A DNA stretch of 39,175 nucleotides from an uncultured Eubacteriales bacterium. Lineage in GTDB: Bacteria; Bacillota; Clostridia; Oscillospirales; Oscillospiraceae. The position numbers and the translations under genes are program-made. Where the stretch lies: the NCBI GenBank assembly GCA_949289455.1, contig CASEOA010000005.1:1-39175 (forward strand), written 5' to 3'. Positions 15,444-22,944 of the stretch are shown piece by piece. The notes below the pieces were generated by a model. The model saw only the letters and a program-made list of their open reading frames with translations. It was not told where the DNA came from and did not search any database. The first letter of the stretch is position 1; the number at the start of each line of letters is the position of its first letter.

Positions 15444-15472
15444 TTGGCAGCCGAGTTGATTTTTGTTATGAT
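15444..15472 (+). promoter_or_regulatory. Extended -10 promoter of the second LysR gene
   Basis: TTGGCA (15444-15449), 17-base spacer, TATGAT (15467-15472) with a TG one base before the -10. Start site would be near 15479, some 30 bases before the ATG. Confidence 0.75.
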
Positions 15473-15509
15473 GCAATTACTGAAACAGATTTGGAAAGGA
15501 TGTACGGCC

Positions 15510-16403
15510 ATGGACGTGCGGCGGATCGAATATTTTGTGGGCGTGGCAGAGACGCTGAATTTCAGCAAAGCCGCCGAACAGATGCATATTTCCCACCAGG
15601 CCCTGTCCAAGCAGGTGCAGCTGCTGGAGCAGGAGCTGGGTGCCCGCCTGCTGGACCGTTCCACCACCCGGGTCGCCCTGACGGAGGTAGGCGCCAAGGT
15701 GTACGATGTGTTCAAGCCCCTTCTGCGGGAGCTGAACTACGGCTACACCGAGGTGCTCAACTTCATTGACCAGAAGCGCAGCGTATTGCGGGTGGGCTAC
15801 TTCAGCGGCCTGTCCTACAGCCGCATGATCGCCCCCATCCTGCGACATCTGGAGCGGCAGGCCCCCGACCTGAAAATCCACATCCTGGCCACCAACGTGG
15901 ATATGGTGCAGGAGCTGCTGGAGCGGGACAGCATTGACCTGGGCATCCTCCCCATGTTCGCTGAGATCGGCCTGGCCAACACCGTCAACTTCTCCGTCTA
16001 CTCCAGTCCCCTGTACATCATCGTCTCGGAACGCCACCCCTGGTATCAGAAGGAGTCCATCACCGAGGAGGATCTGGCCTCCGGCAATCTACTGGCCTAC
16101 GCCAACCGCCCCACCGAGGGGGATCTGGCCATGATGCCCGACCTGAAGGTGGCCAGCCGCCGGATCGTCAACAACTACGACACCTACATGGGCATGCTGC
16201 GCCAGGGGGACGTGTTCGGCCTCATCGGCGACACCCACAGCCGCCGGGAAGGCAATTTCAAGCACTTTCCCCTGCCGGAGAGCTGCCCCTCCCAGTCCTT
16301 CATCATCGCAGCCTACAAGCGGCTACACCCTCTGCGCCACCTTCTGAAAACATTGAAGGATCTCCATCTGGACGGGGTGATGCCCAATGAGCCCCAGGAT
16401 TAG
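15510..16403 (+). CDS. LysR family transcriptional regulator (copy 2)
   Basis: 297 residues; the ATG at 15510 has GGAAAGGA nine bases upstream, whereas in-frame upstream codons lie before the promoter. N-terminal winged helix ('MDVRRIEYFVGVAETLNFSKAAEQMHIS' region, residues 1-60) and a substrate-binding-like domain from about 90. Divergent from the chalcone isomerase operon, which it probably activates. It is not a close copy of the first LysR protein, so the two halves of the flavonoid locus may answer to different inducers. Confidence 0.92.
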   Translation: MDVRRIEYFVGVAETLNFSKAAEQMHISHQALSKQVQLLEQELGARLLDRSTTRVALTEVGAKVYDVFKPLLRELNYGYTEVLNFIDQKRSVLRVGYFSGLSYSRMIAPILRHLERQAPDLKIHILATNVDMVQELLERDSIDLGILPMFAEIGLANTVNFSVYSSPLYIIVSERHPWYQKESITEEDLASGNLLAYANRPTEGDLAMMPDLKVASRRIVNNYDTYMGMLRQGDVFGLIGDTHSRREGNFKHFPLPESCPSQSFIIAAYKRLHPLRHLLKTLKDLHLDGVMPNEPQD

Positions 16404-16475
16404 GCCCCCAGGCGGGCGGGCGTCCTTCCGCGTCCGTCAGCGGCGGAGCCCCGGCGCAAAGGCCTGAAAACGGCA

Positions 16476-16523
16476 AAACGGGGCCCGCCGCGGAACTGTA
16501 CTGTCCCACGGCGGGCCCCGTTT
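16476..16523. terminator. Bidirectional terminator between LysR and GntR genes
   Basis: Perfect 15-bp stem (16476-16490 with 16509-16523) with an 18-base loop; the arms end in AAA/TTT so each strand has a short T run. It lies between convergent genes. The rest of 16404-16527 shows nothing else. Confidence 0.8.
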
Positions 16524-16527
16524 CATG

Positions 16528-17178
16528 TTAATCTTTTGGTTTTACATACTCCATCAGCACCGGGATCTGCCGGTCGGTATTGGCTTGCAGGGCGGCGCAC
16601 ACGGCCTCCCCGTCCCCCAACCTGGCCCCCTCCAGCATGGCCTCAAAATCTTCCGGATGGCTCCCCCGCTCCTCCAGGCAGTTGGCGTAGATATACCGCA
16701 GCAGCAGCTGCTGGCCCTGGATGGAGATCATGCTGGCGTCCAACCGGCGGTTGCCGCAGTTGGCGTAAAAAACGCCCACAAACCGATTCACCGCCGTCAC
16801 CTCGCTCTGGACGGACCCCGCCCGCCGGTATTCCTCCAGATACTTCTCCAGCCCGGCCACAATGGTTTCCCGCTCCCCGTGCTCCATGGCCAGACGGATG
16901 GCCGCACAGTGGAGGGTCATGGCCAGCTGCTCAATCTCGATGATGTCGTGGGGCCCCAGGTCCAGGATATGGGCCCCCACATTGTTCTCATACACCACCA
17001 TCCCCTCCTGCTGGAGCCGGTTGATGGCCTCCCGGATGGGGGTGCAGCTCACCCCCAGCTTCTCCTGGAGCTCATTGACGTTCAGCTTGCTGCCCAAGGG
17101 GCGGCGCAGGGTGATAATCTCCCCCCGGAGGGTTTCATACACCTGATCCACCAGGGACTTCTTCTTGATCGCCGCCAT
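16528..17178 (-). CDS. GntR family regulator, FCD subfamily
   Basis: 216 residues from the ATG at 17178, preceded by GGAGGTG at six bases; an ATG ten codons earlier has no such site. The N-terminal winged helix (about 8-70) has 'SKLNVNELQEKLGVSCTPIREAINRLQQEGMV', the GntR signature; the rest is an all-helical FCD domain that usually binds a carboxylate through metal-held His residues. It faces away from the 2-oxoacid oxidoreductase operon across 221 bases that hold several CTTGCAAG-type palindromes, so it probably represses that operon and itself until a 2-oxoacid, amino-acid or acyl ligand appears. Confidence 0.9.
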   Translation of the reverse strand: MAAIKKKSLVDQVYETLRGEIITLRRPLGSKLNVNELQEKLGVSCTPIREAINRLQQEGMVVYENNVGAHILDLGPHDIIEIEQLAMTLHCAAIRLAMEHGERETIVAGLEKYLEEYRRAGSVQSEVTAVNRFVGVFYANCGNRRLDASMISIQGQQLLLRYIYANCLEERGSHPEDFEAMLEGARLGDGEAVCAALQANTDRQIPVLMEYVKPKD

Positions 17179-17200
17179 AGCGGGCACCTCCGACTTCATT

Positions 17201-17210
17201 TCTTGCAAGA
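17201..17210. promoter_or_regulatory. GntR-type palindrome 1
   Basis: TCTTGCAAGA, a perfect 10-bp palindrome 22 bases before the GntR start codon, well placed for autoregulation. It shares the core CTTGCAAG with the site at 17355-17366. Confidence 0.6.
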
Positions 17211-17306
17211 TATTATATCAGCTTCCCTCTCTAAATGCAAGGCCGCAGGGCATCATGCAATTCTCCCAAAGAATGCAGAAGCAATTTGACAAAACTGCTG
17301 AATTTT

Positions 17307-17332
17307 ATTTTGCATCTTGCATTTTGCAAAAT
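17307..17332. promoter_or_regulatory. GntR-type inverted repeats in the operon promoter region
   Basis: ATTTTGCA (17307-17314) faces TGCAAAAT (17325-17332), and ATTTTGCAAAAT at 17321-17332 is itself a 12-bp palindrome. The 17 bases at 17314-17330 recur exactly, inverted, at 18138-18154. A TTGACA lies at 17286-17291 and an extended -10-like TGGTATGCT at 17336-17344, so bound protein here would block transcription. Confidence 0.55.
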
Positions 17333-17354
17333 CTGTGGTATGCTTGAACTATAA

Positions 17355-17366
17355 ATCTTGCAAGAT
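17355..17366. promoter_or_regulatory. GntR-type palindrome 2
   Basis: ATCTTGCAAGAT, a perfect 12-bp palindrome 33 bases before the start codon of the P-loop gene, with an extra ACAAGAT directly after it. Likely operator just downstream of the promoter. Confidence 0.65.
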
Positions 17367-17399
17367 ACAAGATAAGCCATCTGACAGGAGGCGCGGATC

Positions 17400-18110
17400 A
17401 TGGCACAGCTCACTCCCCTCTCCACCCTGCTGGCCGCCGGAACCCAGACCAACTTCGCCTTTCTGGGCGAGGCCGGCGGCGGCAAAAGCGAGATTGCCCT
17501 CAATTTCGCCCTGGCCCTGGCCCGGATGGGCGGCAAGCCGGTGCACTTCTTCGACCTGGATATGACCAAGCCCCTCTTCCGGTCCCGGGACGCCCGGGAG
17601 CTGCTGGAGGCGGCCGGGGTCACGGTCCACTTTCAGGAGCAGTTCATGGACGCCCCCACCCTCACCGGCGGCGTGCGGCGGCTACTCAACGACCAGAACT
17701 GCTACACCGTGCTGGACGTGGGGGGCGACTACATCGGCGCCCGGTCCATCGGGGGCTACGCCCCCCTGCTCAACCGGGACGAGACCACCGTGTACTACGT
17801 TATCAACCCCTTCCGACCCTGGTCGGCCACCCTGGAGCACATCGACAGGGTGCTGGGCGAGACCCTGGGGGTCTCTCACGTGGAGCTTTCCCGGCTGCGG
17901 CTCATCGGAAACCCCAACCTGGGGCCGGGCACCACAGCGGAGGACGTGGACCACGGGGCCCGGCAGCTGGTGGAGATGGTGGGGCCCTACAAGCCGGTGG
18001 ACTTCTTCTGCGTGGAGGAGGGGTTGATTCCCCGCCTGCCGGAGCTGCCCGCCCCGGCGGTTCCCATCCGGCTCTATCTCACCTATCCCTGGGCGGAGCA
18101 GAGCGTTTGA
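17400..18110 (+). CDS. P-loop NTPase of unknown role heading the 2-oxoacid oxidoreductase operon
   Basis: 236 residues, AGGAGG eight bases upstream. It has a Walker A of the SIMIBI/MinD kind, 'GEAGGGKSE' (23-31), followed by 'HFFDLDMTKPLFRSR' (switch-like Asp), 'YTVLDVGGDYIGAR' (Walker B-like, 'DVGGD') and a C-terminal 'IGNPNLGPGTT'. No membrane span and no partner domain. The family is not one I can name; related proteins act in partitioning, cofactor insertion or enzyme activation. Being first in an operon that encodes TPP- and iron-sulphur-dependent oxidoreductase subunits, a maturation or ATP-dependent activation role is a reasonable guess, not a demonstrated one. Confidence 0.7.
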   Translation: MAQLTPLSTLLAAGTQTNFAFLGEAGGGKSEIALNFALALARMGGKPVHFFDLDMTKPLFRSRDARELLEAAGVTVHFQEQFMDAPTLTGGVRRLLNDQNCYTVLDVGGDYIGARSIGGYAPLLNRDETTVYYVINPFRPWSATLEHIDRVLGETLGVSHVELSRLRLIGNPNLGPGTTAEDVDHGARQLVEMVGPYKPVDFFCVEEGLIPRLPELPAPAVPIRLYLTYPWAEQSV

Positions 18111-18123
18111 TCTATGGCATACC

Positions 18124-18154
18124 CTTGCAATTCCAAGTTTGCAAAATGCAAGAT
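18124..18154. promoter_or_regulatory. Third cluster of GntR-type half-sites inside the operon
   Basis: CTTGCAA (18124-18130) and TTTGCAAAATGCAAGAT (18138-18154) lie in the 63-base gap between the P-loop gene and the ferredoxin gene. The second is an exact inverted copy of 17314-17330, pointing to a second controlled start or roadblock within the operon. Confidence 0.55.
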
Positions 18155-18173
18155 TCAAAAAGGAGATGTTACT

Positions 18174-18377
18174 ATGGCAAAGGTCCAAATCGTGGCGGAA
18201 CGGTGCAAGAGCTGCGGCTACTGCATCAAGTTCTGTCCCAAGCAGGTGTTGGCCATTGGCGACAAGGTCAACTCCAAGGGGTACGAGTACGTGGTGCCCG
18301 TCCATCCGGAGGATTGCATCGGCTGCGCCATCTGCGGCCGGATGTGTCCCGACGGCGCCATCGAGGTCTACAAGTAA
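18174..18377 (+). CDS. 2-Oxoacid:ferredoxin oxidoreductase delta subunit (2x[4Fe-4S])
   Basis: 67 residues from the ATG at 18174 with AAGGAGATG upstream. Two clostridial-type cluster motifs, 'CKSCGYCIKFCP' (11-22) and 'CIGCAICGRMCP' (about 46-57), each giving the CxxCxxCxxxCP pattern, so it carries two [4Fe-4S] clusters that take electrons from the TPP subunit to free ferredoxin. It precedes the alpha, beta and gamma subunits, giving the order delta-alpha-beta-gamma seen in Kor/Vor operons. Confidence 0.93.
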   Translation: MAKVQIVAERCKSCGYCIKFCPKQVLAIGDKVNSKGYEYVVPVHPEDCIGCAICGRMCPDGAIEVYK

Positions 18378-18392
18378 GGGGAGGTAAAGAAC

Positions 18393-19475
18393 ATGGCTAG
18401 AGTATTCATGAAGGGCTGCGAGGCCATTGCCGAGGCGGCCGTGCGGGCCGGGTGCCGGTTTTTTGCCGGCTATCCCATCACCCCGCAGAACGAGATCCCG
18501 GAGTATTTCTCCCGCCGTCTGCCCGAGGTGGGCGGCACCTTTGTCCAGGGCGAGTCTGAGGTGGCTTCCGTGAACATGGTCTACGGCGCCGCCTCCGCCG
18601 GCACCCGGTCCATGACCTCCTCCTCCTCTCCCGGCATCGCCCTGAAGAGCGAGGGCATCTCCTACTGTGCCGCCGCCCGCATCCCCATGGTGTACGCCAA
18701 CATCTCCCGGGGCGGCCCCGGCGTGGGCTCCATCCAGCCCGCCCAGATGGACTACTTCCAGGCCACCAAGGCCTCCGGCAACGGCGGCTTCCAGATGATG
18801 GTCTTTGCCCCCTCCACCGTGCAGGAGGCTGTGGACATGACCTACGCCGCCTTCGACTATGCCGACCGGGACCGTAACCCTGTCCTCATCCTGGCCGACG
18901 GCGTCATCGGCACCATGATGGAGCCGGTGGTCCTGCCTGAGATGAAGAGCGACGAGGAGGTGGCCGCCATCAAGGCATCCAAGCAGAGCTGGGCCTGCAT
19001 CGGCCACCAGCTGGACTACGCCCACCGGGCCTGGATTCAGCCCGGCCAGTGGCAGACTACCGTCATGCAGCAGGTCAACGAGGACGCCGCCGCCCTGTAC
19101 GCTTCCTGGGAGAAGGACGTGCAGGTGGAGGAGTACCAGGTGGCCGACGCCGAGATCGTCCTCACCGCCTATGGCATCTCCGCCCGCATCTGCAAGTCCG
19201 CCGTGGACCTGCTTCGGGCCCAGGGAATCAAGGCCGGCCTGATCCGGCCCATCACCGTCCACCCCTTCCCCTACGCCGCCTATGACCACATCGACTATGG
19301 CAAGTGCAAGGCCGTGCTGGACGTTGAGATGTCCATCCCCGCCCAGTTCGTGGAGGACGTGAAGGTGGCCGTCAAGGACCGCTGCCCCATTGAGACCTGC
19401 CTGTGCTCCGGCGGCAACATCATGAGCCGCGACAAAGTGATGGCCGCGGTGAAGAAGATCATGGAGGGGAAGTAA
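18393..19475 (+). CDS. vorB: 2-Oxoacid:ferredoxin oxidoreductase alpha subunit (VorB type)
   Basis: 360 residues, GGAGGT upstream. The pyrimidine-binding half of the TPP enzyme: 'GCRFFAGYPITPQNEIPEYF' (about 21-40), 'GESEVASVNMVYGAASAGTRSMTSSSSPG' region, and the C-terminal transketolase-like domain about 245-355. Length and the 'MKGCEAIAEAAVRAG' opening fit the 3-methyl-2-oxobutanoate dehydrogenase subunit VorB rather than pyruvate synthase. With beta, gamma and delta it oxidatively decarboxylates a 2-oxoacid to acyl-CoA, reducing ferredoxin. Substrate (branched-chain versus 2-oxoglutarate or aryl) cannot be proved from sequence, but the downstream Ptb-Buk favours a branched or short-chain acyl-CoA. 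Confidence 0.9.
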   Translation: MARVFMKGCEAIAEAAVRAGCRFFAGYPITPQNEIPEYFSRRLPEVGGTFVQGESEVASVNMVYGAASAGTRSMTSSSSPGIALKSEGISYCAAARIPMVYANISRGGPGVGSIQPAQMDYFQATKASGNGGFQMMVFAPSTVQEAVDMTYAAFDYADRDRNPVLILADGVIGTMMEPVVLPEMKSDEEVAAIKASKQSWACIGHQLDYAHRAWIQPGQWQTTVMQQVNEDAAALYASWEKDVQVEEYQVADAEIVLTAYGISARICKSAVDLLRAQGIKAGLIRPITVHPFPYAAYDHIDYGKCKAVLDVEMSIPAQFVEDVKVAVKDRCPIETCLCSGGNIMSRDKVMAAVKKIMEGK

Positions 19476-19476
19476 G

Positions 19477-20214
19477 ATGGAAAAGATCTACGCAAGAACA
19501 AAAACCATCCAGGAAGATAAAGTCTCCGGCTTCTGCCCCGGCTGTATGCACTCCACCGTCATCAAGCTCATCGGTGAGGTGCTGGAGGAGATGAACCTGG
19601 TGGAGAAGGCCGCCTGCGTGCTGGGCATCGGCTGCTGCGGTCTGCACATGGACTACATCGCCTACGACAACACCACCGCCCCCCACGGCCGGGCCTGCGC
19701 CGTGGCCACCGGCATGAAGCGCTCCAACCCCGATTCCCTGGTGTTCACCTACCAGGGGGACGGCGACTTCGCCTCCATCGGCCTGGCCGAATCCATTTCC
19801 GCCGCCAACCGCGGGGAGAACATCACCGTCATTTTCATCAATAACGGCATCTATGGCATGACCGGCGGCCAGATGGCCCCCACCACCCTGGTGGGCATGA
19901 AGGCCACCACCGCCCCCAAGGGCCGGGACCCCAAGGAGCACGGCTATCCCATGCACATGTGCGAGATCCTCAACCAGCTCACCGCCCCCGCCTACCTGGT
20001 GCGCACCAGCTGCAACAATCCCGCCAACGTGAACAAGACCAAGCAGGCCATCCGCAAGGCCTTCCAGAACCAGCTGGACGGAAAGGGCTTCTCCATGGTA
20101 GAGATCGTCACCAGCTGCCCCACCAACTGGGGCCTCGACCCCATGAAGTCCCTGGACTACATTGAAGAGAAGATGCTGCCCGAGTTCCCGCTGGGCGTTA
20201 TTCGGGATCGGTAA
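19477..20214 (+). CDS. 2-Oxoacid:ferredoxin oxidoreductase beta subunit (TPP-binding)
   Basis: 245 residues, starting one base after the alpha stop (tight coupling). The TPP signature is complete: 'GDGDFASIG' (about 94-102) and 'INNGIYGMTGGQ' (about 124-135), and the N-terminal 'FCPGCMHS' Cys pair plus 'GIGCCG' are those that hold a cluster in related subunits. It forms the catalytic interface with the alpha subunit. Confidence 0.92.
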   Translation: MEKIYARTKTIQEDKVSGFCPGCMHSTVIKLIGEVLEEMNLVEKAACVLGIGCCGLHMDYIAYDNTTAPHGRACAVATGMKRSNPDSLVFTYQGDGDFASIGLAESISAANRGENITVIFINNGIYGMTGGQMAPTTLVGMKATTAPKGRDPKEHGYPMHMCEILNQLTAPAYLVRTSCNNPANVNKTKQAIRKAFQNQLDGKGFSMVEIVTSCPTNWGLDPMKSLDYIEEKMLPEFPLGVIRDR

Positions 20215-20229
20215 AGGAGGTACGAGACT

Positions 20230-20778
20230 ATGGAAACCAATCTGTGCGTGGCCGGCTTCGGCGGCCAGGGCGTTATGACGCTGGGCAAGTTCCTGGCCGA
20301 CGCCACCTGCAACTCCACCGACAAGAACGTCACCTTCTTCCCCTCCTACGGCGCAGAGCAGCGGGGCGGCACCGCCAACTGCTTTGTGGTGATCTCCGAC
20401 GAGACCATCGGCGCCCCTCTGGGGGACGTGATGGACGACCTGATCGTCATGAACGGCCCCTCCCTGAAGAAGTTTATCGGCACCCTGAAGAGCGGCGGCA
20501 CCTTGTTCATCAACAGCTCCATCGTCTCCGACGACATTGGCCGGGACGACGTGAAGCTGGTAAAGGCCCCCGTCACCGAGCTGGCCCTGGAGATGGGCAA
20601 CGCCAAGGTGCTCAACGTCATCATGCTGGGCGTTTATGTTGGCTACACCCAGGTTATCGACCCCGCCATTGTGTGGGAGACCATTGAGCACAAGCTCTCC
20701 TCCAAGCCCAAACTGCTCCCCCTGAACAAGCAGGCCTTTGAGAAGGGCCTGGAGCTGGGCCGGGCCCAGAAGCAGTAA
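20230..20778 (+). CDS. 2-Oxoacid:ferredoxin oxidoreductase gamma subunit
   Basis: 182 residues, AAAGGAGG upstream at the end of the beta gene. Shows the POR/KOR gamma pattern: 'AGFGGQGVMTLGKFLADA' (about 8-25), 'FFPSYGAEQRGGTANCFVVIS' region and 'GVYVGYTQ'. This subunit binds CoA or shapes its channel in the family. Completes the four-subunit enzyme. Confidence 0.92.
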   Translation: METNLCVAGFGGQGVMTLGKFLADATCNSTDKNVTFFPSYGAEQRGGTANCFVVISDETIGAPLGDVMDDLIVMNGPSLKKFIGTLKSGGTLFINSSIVSDDIGRDDVKLVKAPVTELALEMGNAKVLNVIMLGVYVGYTQVIDPAIVWETIEHKLSSKPKLLPLNKQAFEKGLELGRAQKQ

Positions 20779-20790
20779 GGAGGGTCAGAC

Positions 20791-21702
20791 ATGGTATTTC
20801 ACAATTTTGACGAGCTGATCGCCCACGTGAAGGGCAAGCCCAACCAGGCCCGGATGGCGGTGGCCGCCGCAGGCGACGAGCACACCCTCCAGGCCGTCCT
20901 CCGTGCCCGGGCCGAGGGCATCGTCACCCCCGTACTGGTGGGCGACAAGGCGGTCATCGACCAGGTGCTGGCTGAGCTGGGAGAGACCGTCCCCGCCGAG
21001 GACATCTACGACGAGCCCGACCCGGCCGAGGCCGCCCGCAAGGCGGTGGCCCTGGTGAAGGAGGGCAAGGCCGACTTCCTGATGAAGGGCAGGCTGGACA
21101 CCTCCGTGCTGCTCAAGGCTGTGGTCAACAAGGAGCACGGCCTGGGCAAGGGGGGCGTCATGAGCCACTTTACCGCCTTCGAGGTACCCACCTACCACAA
21201 GCTGCTGGTACCCGTGGACGGCGGCATGGTGACCTATCCCACCCTGGAGCAGAAGAAGGCCATCATCGAGAACACCGTGGGCGCCCTGCGGGCCATGGGC
21301 TACGACAATCCCAAGGTGGGCGTGCTGGCCTGCGTGGAGAAGCTCAACCCCAAGATGCCCGAGACCGTAGAGGGCGACGCCCTGAAGCAGATGAACCAGC
21401 GGGGCGAGATCACCGGCTGCGTGGTGGAGGGCCCCATCTCCTACGACTGCGCCGTCAGCAAGGAGATCGCCGACTTCAAGGGCTTCCAGAGCCCCTGCGC
21501 CGGGGACTGCGACGTGCTGGTGGCCCCCAACATCCATGCCGGCAACTTCATGGGCAAAATGCTCACCGTCACCTGCAAGGCCAAGATGGCCGGCTTCGTG
21601 GTGGGCGCCCAGTGCCCCATCGTCATGACCAGCCGGGGCTCCTCCGCCGAGGAGAAGTACCTGTCCATCGTCATCTCCGCCGCTGCGGCCCAGAATCTGT
21701 AA
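20791..21702 (+). CDS. ptb: Phosphate butyryltransferase (phosphotransbutyrylase)
   Basis: 303 residues, AAGGAGGG upstream, 12 bases after the gamma gene. PTA/PTB family: N-terminal 'DELIAHVKGKP', 'ADFLMKGRLDTSVLLKAV' (about 90-107), and 'NIHAGNFMGKML' (about 249-260), the segment that contacts phosphate and acyl-CoA. It swaps CoA of butyryl-, isobutyryl- or isovaleryl-CoA for phosphate. Its place between the 2-oxoacid oxidoreductase and butyrate kinase shows that the acyl-CoA made upstream feeds substrate-level phosphorylation. Confidence 0.93.
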   Translation: MVFHNFDELIAHVKGKPNQARMAVAAAGDEHTLQAVLRARAEGIVTPVLVGDKAVIDQVLAELGETVPAEDIYDEPDPAEAARKAVALVKEGKADFLMKGRLDTSVLLKAVVNKEHGLGKGGVMSHFTAFEVPTYHKLLVPVDGGMVTYPTLEQKKAIIENTVGALRAMGYDNPKVGVLACVEKLNPKMPETVEGDALKQMNQRGEITGCVVEGPISYDCAVSKEIADFKGFQSPCAGDCDVLVAPNIHAGNFMGKMLTVTCKAKMAGFVVGAQCPIVMTSRGSSAEEKYLSIVISAAAAQNL

Positions 21703-21715
21703 GGAGGTACACCCC

Positions 21716-22789
21716 ATGGAACGGCTTTTGATCCTGAATCCCGGCTCCACTTCCACCAAGCTGGCCGTGTATGACGGCGAGGAATCCCTGTTCGTGGAGT
21801 CCATCGTCCACACCGCCGAAGAGCTGGCCCCCTTCGACCACGTGGCCGACCAGTACGAGTTCCGCAAGGAGCTGGTCCTGCGCTGCCTGGAGCGGCACCA
21901 GATTCCCCTGGACTCCCTCACCGCCATCGTCTCCCGGGGCGGCCTGCTCACCCCCATCGACGCCGGCGCCTATGAGGTCAACGACGACATGGTGTGGCAG
22001 CTCAAGAACAAGCCCCAGAACGAGCACGCCTCCAACACCGGCGCCATGATCGCCCGGGCCATCAGCAAGCAGCTGAACATCCCCGCCTACATCTACGACG
22101 GCGTCACCGTGGACGAGCTGCTGCCCATCAACAAGATCACCGGCCTGCCCGGCATGCGCCGGAAGGGCATGGGCCACAACCTGAACACCCGTGCCGCCGC
22201 CCTCCACTACGCCGAGGCCACCGGCACGCCCTACCAGGACGTCACCGTCATCGTGGCCCACCTGGGCGGCGGGATCACCGTCAACCTCCACCACAACGGC
22301 CGGGTGGAGGACTCCATCAACGACGAGGAGGGCCCCTTCTCCCCCGAGCGCTCCGGCGGCCTGCCCATGTTTGACGTCATCGAGCAGTGCTTCAGCGGCA
22401 AGTACAGCTATCACACCATGATGAACCAGGTCAAGCGCCAGGGCGGCCTGCTGGCCCACCTGGGCACCACCGACAGCCGCGAGGTGGAGAAGATGATCCA
22501 GAACGGCGACGAGCACGCCAAGCTGATCTATGACGCCATGGCCCTCAACGTGGCCAAATTCATCGCCAAGGTGGCCCCCAACGTGTGCGGCAAGGTGGAC
22601 GCCATCATCCTCACCGGCGGCATCGCCTACTCCAAGTATTTCACCGACTACATCCGCAAGCGGGTGGAGTTCATCGCCCCTGTGGTGGTCTACCCCGGCG
22701 AGGACGAGATGCGCTCCCTGGCCATGGGCGGCCTGCGGGTGCTGCGGGGCGAGGAGCAGGCCAAGACCTTTGTCAAATCGGAGGGCTGA
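21716..22789 (+). CDS. buk: Butyrate kinase (branched-chain fatty acid kinase)
   Basis: 357 residues, AAGGAGGT upstream, 13 bases after ptb. ASKHA fold: 'LILNPGSTSTKLAVYD' (4-19), 'VAHLGGGITVNLHHNG' (about 180-195) and 'ILTGGIAYSK' near 300. It transfers phosphate from acyl phosphate to ADP, releasing butyrate or isobutyrate/isovalerate. Last gene of the operon; strong terminator follows. Confidence 0.94.
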   Translation: MERLLILNPGSTSTKLAVYDGEESLFVESIVHTAEELAPFDHVADQYEFRKELVLRCLERHQIPLDSLTAIVSRGGLLTPIDAGAYEVNDDMVWQLKNKPQNEHASNTGAMIARAISKQLNIPAYIYDGVTVDELLPINKITGLPGMRRKGMGHNLNTRAAALHYAEATGTPYQDVTVIVAHLGGGITVNLHHNGRVEDSINDEEGPFSPERSGGLPMFDVIEQCFSGKYSYHTMMNQVKRQGGLLAHLGTTDSREVEKMIQNGDEHAKLIYDAMALNVAKFIAKVAPNVCGKVDAIILTGGIAYSKYFTDYIRKRVEFIAPVVVYPGEDEMRSLAMGGLRVLRGEEQAKTFVKSEG

Positions 22790-22822
22790 GACCCGAACTC
22801 CAAATTGATCCCAACTTTGTGC

Positions 22823-22860
22823 CGAGGGGCTGCCGCAATACGCGGCAGCCCCTCGTTCGT
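22823..22860 (+). terminator. Terminator of the oxidoreductase-ptb-buk operon
   Basis: 14-bp stem (22823-22836 with 22842-22855), five-base loop, T-rich tail. Confidence 0.85.
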
Positions 22861-22873
22861 CTTTCACTTTCTC

Positions 22874-22904
22874 TTGACACCCCCACGGGCATCCGGTTTA
22901 TAAT
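22874..22904 (+). promoter_or_regulatory. Promoter of the MATE gene
   Basis: Consensus TTGACA (22874-22879) and TATAAT (22899-22904) with a 19-base spacer; TTTATA at 22897 would give 17. Likely strong and constitutive. Confidence 0.75.
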
Positions 22905-22944
22905 AAACAGGTAGCGCACATTCCCAAGAAAGGTGCTGTTTTCC

